From NCBI GenBank assembly GCA_003049465.1, contig PYSS01000072.1:142686-206685 (forward strand): 64,000 nt of DNA, read 5' to 3'. Position 1 is the stretch's first letter; each line of letters starts with the position of its first letter. The position numbers and the translations under genes are program-made. The stretch comes from Magnaporthiopsis rhizophila (lineage: Eukaryota; Ascomycota; Sordariomycetes; Magnaporthales; Magnaporthaceae). The notes beneath the pieces were generated by a model. That model was not told the DNA's origin. It saw only the letters and a list, made by a program, of their open reading frames with translations, and made no database searches. Below are positions 1-11,088 of this stretch, piece after piece.

Positions 1-2159
1 CAACGAAAGTGAAGCAGGCAATGGCGAGCGAAGGTGGTTATCAAAGTGATGGATGTGCGGTGCCAGAGAAGGCGGTTGTGGCTGGACGAGATCCGGCTTC
101 CTTTATATTCACTTAGGGGAACTCAGACGACGCCTCATCCAGGTGGAGAAAACCACACCTTCATCATTCAATCAAAGTCCCTTCCCAAGCAGAGGCAGTG
201 AGTAACCCTAGGAGACCGGTTCCAAAGGATCGTCGTCGGCATTGCTAAACTAGACATTCAATACGGGAAGGGAGAGTCTTGGCATGATGCAGCGCCGGCC
301 AAGGGGGAGGCACAGCCGCCGACCCGTCTGGAGCCTTGATGACGGCCGTGGGCGGGCCGTACAATACGGGATTGTACTGTATGTACTTGGGTGCGGAAAC
401 AGGGCAGTGCCCCCGGCGCAAACGACTTGGATGGCCCTCATCGGCATCGACATCACAAAAGACCAGAGGCCGCCCAATGGATGACGTTGTCTAGGTGCGG
501 GGCAGGACCCGCTCCATGTCTCGGGCATCCTCCCGACCGCCAATGGGGTGTTCTGTTGTCGTCACTTACCACGGCAACATCGCCACATCGCCAATGCTCG
601 CAATGGCCAATGAAGTCTAAAGCGGTCGTGGGAAGGCCGGGCGGGCTGCCTCGGCAGTCGGGGCCAGCCCGCTTGTTCTTGAGCTAAACCAGCCGCCTTC
701 GCCCCAGACCCCGGCACTCTGACCACACAATTACGCATCCCAAGCCCGGGGGAAGCACGGGGGAGTCGATACGAGGTGGTATCTGTGACGTTTGTATGAG
801 CCAGGCCTACTTGCAAGGGCACTAGAGGCATGAGAAGGCATCCTGGCACGCAATGGAATAAGTATTTGCGCCTCGAGGCGAGAATTTTGTTGTTCAAGTC
901 TGTTTCCATCAGCCTGCCGGATCAAAGGCAAGATCAAGGGCTCCGGAGCCAGCACCTCGTACCGTAACGGGATCAATCGGCGGGCCGCTTGTTCCTGCGC
1001 CGGGCTGAGACAGTATTGTCACCCATACTCAAATGGTGGAAGATTTGAGGTGGAGGTGCTACATGTCTATGTACACTTCCCTCCCGGGATTCGGCACGGG
1101 TGGCTGGGTGTTGCTAAAGATAGAAGACAAAAAACCCCGTACTTTGAGAGGCGGTAGCCGCGACTGAACGGCATCACAGTGCGCAAAAATGATCAACAGC
1201 ATGCAGGTCCAAACTGGAGGCGCCTGGGCGGGTTTTCCTTGTTCTGCAACGATCAGCAGGGCGACATTTAGGCGACTAGGGAGCCGCTTCGTTCCTGGCA
1301 GGTGGCAGGACGCCCCGTCGTGCGTAAGACGAAGGCTCAATTGACGACATTGTTTGGGATAAAGTGGCAGGCGCAAATCATGACGCTCAAGGGCCCACAG
1401 TGGGCATCGCGATGGGAGTCGGCCCTAGGATGAAGCATGGAGCGTCGTGGCGTTTTGTGTGTGTATACCAGCACTAACCAGATGGCGTGGTTGCGGCCGC
1501 CTCCTGAAGATCGCATTTATCTGTTTTCTTGCGGCGTCAACTTCATGGAACACGGACGCAATCACCGATCGGGCGTCGCACTCGTCAGCGCTGGCTGGTG
1601 CCCACATATTATGTCATCCCATCTACGTCATGCAAATTCCGAACCTCGAGACGCGACCTAAGGCTTGGGGCTTGGGACCAGGTACCCCAAGAAAACCACC
1701 CATACAGAACGAGCAGATGGCGAAAGGTCGCCTGGGAGTGCTGCCACATGGCTGCCTGGATTGGTGGTGGTCCGCTGATTCAGTGGCAGACAGGGCTACA
1801 CAATGCTTGGGCACAACCTTGGGGCTGCCGCTTCTAAAGCATAGTGCCCTGATGCCCAAGCACGACTGCAGATATGATATGGCTGGATATGGCTGCACGG
1901 CATCCAAACCGGTCGGAAAGGTCGGACGAACGAGCTTGTAGCTTATTTGAACCTCATGGCATTGACTCGTGTGCTCTGAATCGGGTAGCCCCGCTCCAGG
2001 CACAAAACACCGCAGACGGCTCCGCCTAAGCACCCGAACTTGATGCTGCTCCGATTCCCATCGATACCTTGTGCCTGAGTGTAGCCGCAGCATCCTTATA
2101 CTGTTCGTCGACCCCGCAAGAATGGAGCACGACTGCAAGACGCGTAAGATTCCAATACA
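1..2159. other. Gene-free left flank
   Basis: I see no convincing gene here. Short open frames exist on both strands, but none has a recognisable domain, a consistent splice pattern or a coding-like composition. The longest, antisense at about 1623-2339, overlaps the 5' part of the next gene. The right part is presumably the promoter of the plus-strand DUF89 gene. Confidence 0.5.
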
Positions 2160-3955
2160 TTGGCGTGTAGCCAGTCCCGCGACTTTTGTGCGAGTGCTGA
2201 TGGCCACGACCCCGCCCTCCGACGACCGGGAATAGCGGGGTACTCGACGGGCGACAAGACGTCGTTTGCCTACACATCTGCCCGCGAGAGATGGCCCATC
2301 ATTATCGTATGTCCTCTCCCTCTCGATATTTCTTTTCACCCCGACCCATCTGACAGCCGCCCTCGCCGCAGACGCAAGCCATCGACGACGTGTACCGCTC
2401 CGTGGCCCAGACCGACGACGCCGCCAAGACCACCGAGGGCAGGAGCATCATCAACGAGCTCGCCCAGCTCAAGTACCAAGTCCAGCACGACCGACAGCTC
2501 ACGTAACCTCCACCCTCCTCGCCGTCACTCACCCGTGCCGACCCCGAGCCCCAGCGCTGACCCGCCGTCAGGCCGATCCCAGACGATGGCGGTTCCGACG
2601 TCGAGCTCTACAACAAAGAGCTTGAGCAGCGGGGAAACCCTACCTGGCTGAACACGAACTGGCTATTTTCTGAATGCTACCTCTACCGGTGAGCGGCACT
2701 CTCGGGGGCCTGGCTATCCAGGCGCCGTCCGGCGGCAGTGCTAACTTGGCTCCTCACCCGGTCCCTATACAGGCGCATAAGCACAAACTTCTCCCTCTCC
2801 ACTCACTGGAAGGGATACGACGTTTTCGCAAGACAGAAGATCAAGACCTTCCGCTCCTCCCGCCCCGCCGTTGCCGAGCTCGCGGCCCGCTACGGCCAGC
2901 TGGTCAAGCAGCTGCAGGAGCACAAGGCCGGTGTCGGCGAGGCGGACAAGCTGCTGTTCCGCGAAATGTGCGAGATCTGTCTCTGGGGCAACGCCACCGA
3001 CCTCTCGCTCCTGACGACGCTTTCGTACGACGACATCCAGAAGCTGCAGGGCTCCGAGGCACGCCGCGCAGCCGAGGCAAACATCCTTGTTGACGACCTC
3101 GACGCCGCCTTCGACGCTCTCGTCGCCGCCAGGCGTGCCAAGCCGGGCCCGGCCGAGCGGCGCCGCGTCGATATCGTGCTCGACAACGCCGGTTTCGAAC
3201 TATATGTCGACCTCATCCTGGCCGGCTACCTGCTCCAGGCTGGGTTCGCGACCGAAATTGTGCTGCATCCCAAGGAGATCCCTTGGTTCGTATCGGACGT
3301 GGTGCCCGCCGACTTCGCCGCGCTGCTCAACGCCCTGGCCAACCCAAAGGCCTTCTACGAGACGCCGTCGGACGAGGAGGCGCTGCAGGACAAGAAGCCT
3401 GAGCCGCTGTCAGAGCGCGAGGCCACCGACATGGCCTTCCTCTTCTCCAAATGGACCGAGCTCTACGCCGAGGGCAAGATACTACTGAGACCTAACAGCT
3501 TCTGGACCCAGGCCGGCAGCTACTGGCGCCTGCCTGCGCAGTGCCCCTTCTTGTTCGATGAGCTGAAGTCCAGCGAGTTGGTCATCTTCAAGGGCGATCT
3601 CAACTACAGGAAGCTAACTGGAGATGTAAGAAGAATTTGTCCTCTCTTCCCCGTTTTGTTTACACCTGTCCTTCTCTAGTCTGGGACGGTGCAGAGCTGA
3701 CCGCCATTTGGTTCTGTGCCTCAATAGGCTGCGTGGGACCCCACCACACCTTTCGCGGAGGCCATCGGGCCGCTCGGCCGTGGTTCTGACGTCAACGTTC
3801 TCGCATTGCGAACGTGCAAGGCCGACGTGGTGGTTGGCCTGAAGGCAGGCCAAGACGAACAACTCCGGCAGCAGGACAAAGACGCAGACCCCGCGGCTAG
3901 AAGATGGGCATGGGGTGGAAAGTACGCCGTCGTGTCTTATTCTCACGGCGCTTAG
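2160..3955 (+). CDS. Damage-control phosphatase, ARMT1/DUF89 family
   Basis: Predicted metal-dependent phosphatase of the DUF89 family, as in human ARMT1 and yeast YMR027W. Family members hydrolyse phosphorylated sugar metabolites and are cytosolic. My exons are 2160-2306, 2372-2502, 2572-2688, 2773-3625 and 3728-3955, all with GT-AG introns, giving about 491 residues. Family motifs in order are the N-terminal SFAYTSARERWP block, WLFSECYLYRRI, LWGNATDLSLL, VLDNAGFELYVDL (metal and substrate site), VIFKGDLNYRKLTGD and LRTCKADVVVGL near the C-terminus. Everything from SFAYTSARERWP to the TAG at 3953-3955 reads cleanly. The start is uncertain. The ATG at 2160 is in frame, but its first 35 or so residues do not resemble the family. 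The ATG at 2200 gives a more typical N-terminus but is out of frame by an apparent 8-base insertion near 2235. The gene lies tail-to-tail with the TauD-like gene. Confidence 0.88.
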
Positions 3956-5517
3956 CGTGGTTCGACTCTCTTTGGTGCGCTTGTTTCCCGACGCTGCAGA
4001 TGCAGAATAAATTACGGTCAACATCCTCTGCCTGATTACCAAGCCACTTCCCATTTCCAATGAGCCTGGCGTCGGATGAATGTTGCGACTTCGGCAGATG
4101 CCCTTGAAGTTCTTGCGGCTCCCTATCTCTCCACGGCAAATGAGGAGACCTTGCCATTCAGCCGAGGTGCGTACTAAGCTGGGTCATCCATTGGTTGAGC
4201 CAGAGAGACGGCCCGCAGATCATTATCAAGAGGGATTTCGGCCGGGGTGCCCCGGAGTAATTGCTCCGGCTCTGCCTACGCACCCCGACCACAAAAAAAA
4301 TGGCAGTCCCACCCAAACAATAAAAGGGCTGGGACTGCCATTTCCCTATGGTCAGAGTGCTACGTTATTGATCATTGATAAGGCCACCCCCTGGGGTCTT
4401 GCGTGGTCTTGCGCTGTGTCATCGCTAAATATTTGCGGCTTTAATTATGGCGGCAATCGCGCCGGGTCGCTGTCATCCCACCATTCCGCAGAAATCTCAA
4501 TAATCTGCAGGTGGAAGCCACTATGAAGCAAGGAAGGTTACAGCAGGCAAGCGAGGGAGGGGCGCTGGCGAATCAACACCATCCTCCCACTGCTGGCCTG
4601 AAAGGACGTGTGGGACGGGCAATATCTGTTGCGTGATTACGCCCAAAAAGTCGAACTTGGTGGTCCAGCATGCAGCTGGGTGGCACGGGTGGTATCTACC
4701 TACCTATCTAGGTTATCGTCCCTTGGCTTTCGACTTTTTTGTTCAGTATTGGACGGCATCTGTTGGTTGATCCCTCTTGCCGATCGGTGGTTGCAAAAGC
4801 GGAGGAAAAGCCGTGCCTACTTGCCGAGAACCGGAGAAACAAGAATTAAAAAAAAAGGCAATCAATAGGTTACAGGAACGCCGATCCCGGTCAACTTTTT
4901 TTTTAACTGGTTCAGCCGCTAATTACATCCGGGGTACCTGGAAGAATGCTCAAGATAGCGCTTCACCAAGGCCTAACAAAAGATAGATACCATACATGCA
5001 ATTTTTTTGGTACTAAGACTGCGACTCAAGAGAGGGGGAAATGCAGCACAGCCAGCTGCCGAGAAACCCATGTGATTTTACCCCAAAGTAATGGAAGTAA
5101 AGGCCCTCACAGCGCAGATCGCCGTTGCTAAGCCAAGCCAAGTGAGGGGTAGGAGAGAGCAGCAAAGGAGACACAGTACTGAAAACCTGTGGTGATGGAG
5201 AGCCGGGAATTTCAGTAGACAATTTGTAAGGCCGGGCTCTTGTGATCCATCCAGGAATACCTCCCCTGCTGAGGTAGGGGTCGCTTGGGGAGGAAGCGAT
5301 TCGGAACCGTAGCTGGGCTGTGGACTCTAGAAGAGACAAACAAACAGCGCAGGACAGTAAAGAGAGATTTTGGGTGGATAAAATCATAAAGTAGGTAGCC
5401 AGTATACAAAATGGAAAATAGCACACAAGAACGTGACCAAAAGAACAGCCAAACTTTTTGCAGCTCACCAGTTGGCAGTGAGGCTTCTTGAGGGTTGAGC
5501 ACCCTTTTTTTTTCCCA
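3956..5517. other. Convergent intergenic region
   Basis: This lies between the 3' ends of the DUF89 gene and the TauD-like gene and should hold both terminators. No gene is evident. It contains a strong perfect hairpin (separate entry), homopolymer runs near 4850 and 4900, and a CTAC/CTAG repeat cluster near 4696-4712. Confidence 0.5.
4298..4343. repeat. Perfect 14-bp inverted repeat (hairpin)
   Basis: The arm AAATGGCAGTCCCA at 4298-4311 is exactly complementary to TGGGACTGCCATTT at 4330-4343. The 18-base centre can add a short CCC/GGG pairing. It sits in the convergent intergenic region and is not explained by a gene. It could be a 3'-end structure, a small decayed foldback element or a regulatory hairpin; I cannot tell which. 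Confidence 0.8.
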
Positions 5518-7538
5518 TCACTGGAAGTGGCCATCATCCTCATCGTCGCTACTGTCGATGGTGAAGGCGGCCGAGCCGGCCGTGTACTTGGGAACGTGGT
5601 AGTCGACGGCCGGCATGATGGGATACTTTTGGTTGACTTTGTTGCGGCGGTGGGGGCCACCGCCGACCTGCTCGACGGCCTCGGGGAACCGGTGGCCGAA
5701 GGCGGCGGCCCAGGGCGTCTTCATCGAGTCGGGCGGGTCCCACGACAGCTCCTGGTCGTGGAGCCAGACGCGGACCAGGTGGCGGCGGCCGTTGGCCCCG
5801 CCGTCCATGTAGGGGTCGCGGGCGTGCAGCAGCGCCCAGTTGTTGACGAAGAGCATGTCTCCGGGGCGGGCGGGCACCGAGAGCCGGTGCTGGTTGGCCA
5901 CCTTGTTCAGCGTGTCGAGAGCCGCGTTTTGCTTGTCCGTGAGGATTGGCACCTCGGAGGCCCCGTCGCACTTGTCTTTATCTCGGTTGTTGTCGTTGTT
6001 GCTCCCATTCCCGAGGAAGGGCGGGTACTTGGTGGTGGCCGTGTACTCCTTGTTGGGAGTCTGCCGGCCCAGACGGCCCGGGTCGAGGCTGATGACCAGC
6101 TTGCCGTTGTGGTGCTGGAGCAGAGGGGCCAGGTAATATCGAGACTTTGTCTTGGTGCTGCATTGTGCGAGTTACGGGCGATTAATCAGCCAAGGGAAAC
6201 AACCGGATAATTAGGCTCTAGATATCCACTCTGCATTGGCCCACAGCCAGAGAGGAAGGGTTTTGGTTTTGTGTGTTAATTACTCACATTTGAATCGGCC
6301 AGTTGGGAGTGGCCAGAGTCTCGAGGACGTCCGGGTACTTGGCCGAGAGCTCGTTGTACACGGTCCAGGCTGAAGACAAGTGGGTAAACCCGCCCTCGCT
6401 CGCACACTGGCGATAGTGGAGGGCGAGCACGCTGGTGCCCATGTCGTTGTGAAACGGCTGAAGTGGGTTATCTCGTCGTTAATTACCCAAAAGAATCAAT
6501 TGGCTTTGGAAGGTCTATCGTCATCGGGGCTGGGCGTTATGCCAGCATTGCCAAGAGATAAGATGGGAAAGAGACTCACCATCCCCTGCTCCGTGTGAAC
6601 ACCATGACGAAGTCTATCCGGAACAGCCTTCCATTGCTGGACAACAGTGATGTGGCCTGGTTGGTTGGCGTCGGTTAGCTCCACCACAAGCCCAGATCCG
6701 CACCCGGCATCTCTAGAGGCTATTCCCGTTCTTGCCGCTTGGACAAGTCATTGTGGATACCGGGGCAAGGGGAGAGAGTGCTTGGACCTACTGAGCATGC
6801 TCCCGTTGGAGTCCTGCACGCCGCGAACATCGCCAATGTAACTGGCAATTCCGAGGAAGATCATTGCGTTGTCCTCGGCGGAGTACTTGTTGGGCTCAAG
6901 CCCACGCAGGATACAGTGCCCCTGTTTGTTGTGGACATCGCGAGAAGCCTCTCTGAGGCGGGACCGGAGGTCATCGGAGAGGCGGAAGGTGTCGCAGCTG
7001 ACCCTGTCGCCGTGGAATCCAAGTTCTAGAAATTCAACCCGGTATTGTCAGCTCATCAACATATTTTGGCTTGATTGTGTTGTTTTGGGCCACCAAGGTT
7101 TGGTTTCGAACGTCTTTCGGCCAAAAGACGGCCATCGCAGGAGAGGAACAAACAGTGCTATGAATATGGCGACGATGACGGAGACGTAAGAGCCATGTAA
7201 AGAAATGCAGTCTCGTTTTTTTTTCTCTTTGTCTCGCTTAATGGGCTATGTGACTGTGGTTATTTTGCCGGCAGAGGTTGGTTGTTGGTTCCGCCTACAA
7301 AAAGGACGCGGGCAGAACCACAACAACGGGCTGCCACCCGGAAAGAATTCCGCTGTTGCGTTTTTCGCTTACCTTTGAAGGCCTGGAGGGCGCCCTCAAT
7401 TTCGGCAATGTCGACTGGCCGAAGCTGGAGGATGTGGGGTTCGGCTGGAGAGGCACCAGTTCCGGACCAGACTAGGTCCCCTTCCAGGGACTTGGGCCAC
7501 CCAGAAAGGGGATCCGCCGGGTTTTGATTGGACTTCAT
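5518..7538 (-). CDS. TauD/TfdA-family 2-oxoglutarate-dependent dioxygenase
   Basis: Predicted Fe(II)/2-oxoglutarate-dependent dioxygenase of the TauD type. Exons in transcript order are 7538-7373, 7025-6792, 6656-6580, 6457-6288 and 6157-5518, with frame kept at every junction, giving about 428 residues. The HxD iron motif is in PFHNDMG (about residues 160-166), with the distal His in FVNNWALLHARDPY and the 2-oxoglutarate-binding Arg in HLVRVWLHD. The NGSMLSHITVV segment is rejoined by splicing from the donor at 6791 to the acceptor before 6656. The C-terminus is acidic. TauD relatives in fungi act on taurine, other sulfonates or secondary-metabolite intermediates. No neighbour suggests a cluster, so the substrate is unknown. 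The family call is firm and the first exon is slightly less so. Confidence 0.85.
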
Positions 7539-10500
7539 GTTGCCAGTTCAGGTCAGCAGCGCTAATGCTGTTTGAAGACGAGGTGCCACGAGTGGAAGTG
7601 GGCAACAACAGGAGCGGCTTTGGCAAGGAATTGAGTCTGTTGAGGGGCAGGGATGTTGCTGGTAACTAGATTGGGAGTTAGATTAGTGCCGTAGCTGGCG
7701 GGCACACTTTTGATGCGGGTCGAGGCTGGCAATGGGGAAGATGGGCTTGAGGTATAATTATGTATGAGTAAAAGAGGGAAGTGATCGAGACTCAGAGGGC
7801 TCGACGGGCAGAGACAGGACATCATATTATAGCTAGAAGAGACACTAGACTTGAGCAGCATGAGAAATAATGGTAGAGAAAAATACGCATGGATAAAATA
7901 ATAAAAACAAAATAAAAACAAAACTCCCAATAAAGACAGGCCAGAATGGAGGAGGGGGACTCTGGGCAGAGGACAACACCATAGTTGCCCCTCCTGCTTC
8001 ATCGAGGAATTTGGTAGGTGCAAGCGCACTGCCGGGACTACTTCTTCCGGCAACGCAGGCTGGTGCCTTGGTGGCGGCTGTCTATCTCTGCCGATCGAAC
8101 AAAAGGCATGGTGTGTGGAAGCCACGTACGGTAGGTAGTAGGTACCTTGGTAGACGTAGACGCGAGACGCGCCGGGCAGTGCAACACGGATGGAGGGGGC
8201 CGAGCTCCGGTAGCCACAGCAGGTGTTCTCAGCAGATTTGTGTCTTCGTGATTCGCCAGGCCATGGGACGAGGGCGCTTTCGTAGTGGGCTCGGCCGGCC
8301 GGCCGGCCGGATGCTACCGGATAGCGAGAAAAAGAAATGATATGAACGCCAGGTGGAGACTAAGTATTGGCAAGGGCGACGACCACATACGCGGATAGGC
8401 AGAGACTGCAGGCAGGGATCGAGATGATGGAGACAAGGTGCCGCCGACAAGGGGCGGCTGGGATCCCCAAAAGCGTGCCAAGGGTGTTTAACGTAATACC
8501 ATCGACCGCAACCTGGCGTTCCAATATTGGGAGGTCGATGAAAATCATCGGGTCGGGTAGAGATAGGCAGAGCCAAGGGACGGCAGCCGTCGAGGAGGGG
8601 GTGGGAGCGAAGAGGGAGGGGGCGTGGGCGAAACCAAGAGGCAGCCACCTCAGAGCTGAAAGGAAGGAAATGAAGCACGATGGAGTCAAGAAGACGTCTG
8701 GTTCGGGCATGGATCGGGGATCCGGAGGGCCTCCTGCACGCATGGCCAGCTGGAGCAAATAGTCCGGTCTCATCATAACGACGACATCATGTCCACGACA
8801 GGCATGCTGCTCGCAGCAGGATGCAACCTCCCTGCCGTCTCTCGCTTAGAGTCCTGTGTGCCGATTGGCACGGTCGAGATAGGAAAATAGACATAAGTCA
8901 AGAGAATGGAACGAAGGGGGAGGAGGAGGAGAGGTCTGCAGGTGCAGAAGGGTAGGTTGAAAGGTTCCATGCATCAGCCGTATATGGCAGCCGGTAGGAT
9001 GGGGCAAAACATCCGCCGCTGTTGTGGATCTTTTGGACTGTGACGTTGCTCGGCCTGGCCGGCTTGTGGCCTCCTGATTTTCCAGTTTCATTAAAACCGG
9101 CTGGGCTTCCGATCGGCGGGTTCAACCGATAAGATGATGACGAGGCATATAAGATCGCAACGGGCAGCGGCGACCACGGGTAGGTTTGGAAGAAAGAAGG
9201 AGAGGGAGGGGAAGAAAAAAAAAGGAGAGGGAAAAATCCTTCATCCCACAGGCCTTGGCTGCCCCTCGCTTAAACTAGTGCGGGGTTGTTTCGGCGGCAA
9301 GGGCACTCACTGGCTAGATAGCTGGCAAACGGAGTATCATGGCTTTGAGGGCTGCATATCGATGGCCAGGGGGTGGATGCACCCGGGTGTCCACAACATC
9401 GACTCGCCACCCCAGCACACAGAAATCCCAGCGGTTGGCGAGCTGGTGCCTGAAATAGGGTTGGGGTGACAAGGGTGTTTAGGAAGAAAATAAGAAAAAT
9501 AAAAATAAAAAAAGAGGGCGTGGATTGTGGGTTGGGCCGCAACGTGATGTGCACGTTGAGCTGGCGAGTGGCAAGCTGCGCAGGCTTGCCGCGGGCGCTT
9601 CGCTACTCCACATTAAATGGCCGCACCCTATGTAATCGTGACTGGACCATCCCATCCTCTATTGGAAGGAGGGAGGAGTCTGTGGCTGTCAATACGCTGC
9701 TTCTGCTGGCTGCGAGGTCTTGCATGAATGATGTGGCAGACACATAGGCCACATATGCTGGCTTGTGGTTGGTCGTCGTGGTGGAGGAGGTGGAGAGAAA
9801 AAAAAAATCAAGGGAGCGGGAGAACCGGAGGGGAAGACGGTGGGAATAAAGGAGTGGGTACGTGGGAGCAGCGGCTGGCAGATAAAGACTTGCCTCGATC
9901 GATGCCCCATCACGCATATCCACCAGGGGGAGACCAGCCGGTGGTTTTCTATTTGAGCGGCTCGAGGCAAGCTGCCGGTTCCCGAGAAAAGAAGCATGCC
10001 AGCTCGGTTCAGCCGGCCAGCCAGCAAAGCACCCACAGGCTTGTCTGCCCCTTGATCTGCTGTTCCCACACAGCGCTGTGCCATCGTAAACATGATAATG
10101 GACTCTTGATGCGTGGCACCTTGTGGGTAAAATCTAGGTTCTGACATCCCGCGTAACACCAGGCCGCTCGCTCGGCTGCGGGGCGTGCCATGGTTGGGCC
10201 GGGGCCGGAAGGAGGGGAAACGGGTCGGCTCTGTGGATAAAGGCTGCTGTGGATGCGTCTGCCGTATGTGTCTGTTGTGCTCTGTGGGTGGCTCCTCCCC
10301 TCTTCCCCTCCCTCTGCCGGTTGACGGAACACGCGTGTCATAGTGAGGGGTTCTATGAGGAGAAGAGAAGTGAGTCTAGAGGATACGGATGGGGAATCAA
10401 GGCACTCCCCACTTCCCACACCCTTCTTTGGGATCAATATCCACCGACACTTGCAGCTCAGGGTCGTAATAGGAATGGTCTGGCACCGCGGCTGCTGTTG

Positions 10501-11056
10501 CTGCAGCAGCCTTTAGCTGCAGGTTTCGATTTTGGCCAGCACGCTCTTGCGGAGCCCACCACGGAGCCGGCCAGCTCCGATCCACTGCTGCCCCCACGGT
10601 ACTGAGGGATATTCCATACAGCCGCTCCCGGCGACCCAAAAAAAAAAAAAGCAAAAAAAGGGTGGTTAGCCAAGATTACTTGCAGCGGCTAGGCGCCCAC
10701 GGCTACGGCGGGAAACAAGACATAAAGGCCGGCCGTGTGTGGTCAAGAAAGAAAAGAAGAAGAGAAAAAAAACCTGTGACGCTCAACCGCATGGTTGTAT
10801 TGCAGCTGGCACTGCAGGACGGCCGAGAATACAGCTGAACGCAAGCCCTAACTATAGCGTCAGCAGCTGCTCCCTGGCCATGGCGGACGAGCTAGCTGCC
10901 GAGGACGGGGCGTCGATATCTATCACGCAGACAGGCAGATGTGACGGCCGCTGGTTGGCTCGACCGGACCCGAACGACCCGCGGGTATGAGCTCTTGGGG
11001 AGTATCATTGCTTGCCCTCGCCTCCGTACCTGAGTGGGGACATGAACGGTTGTCCG

Positions 11057-11088
<32 letters not shown>

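Noticed and set aside
1623..2339. Open frame of 238 codons on the minus strand
   Set aside because: It overlaps the 5' end of the DUF89 gene, has no recognisable domain and an Arg/Ser-rich composition typical of antisense GC-rich frames.
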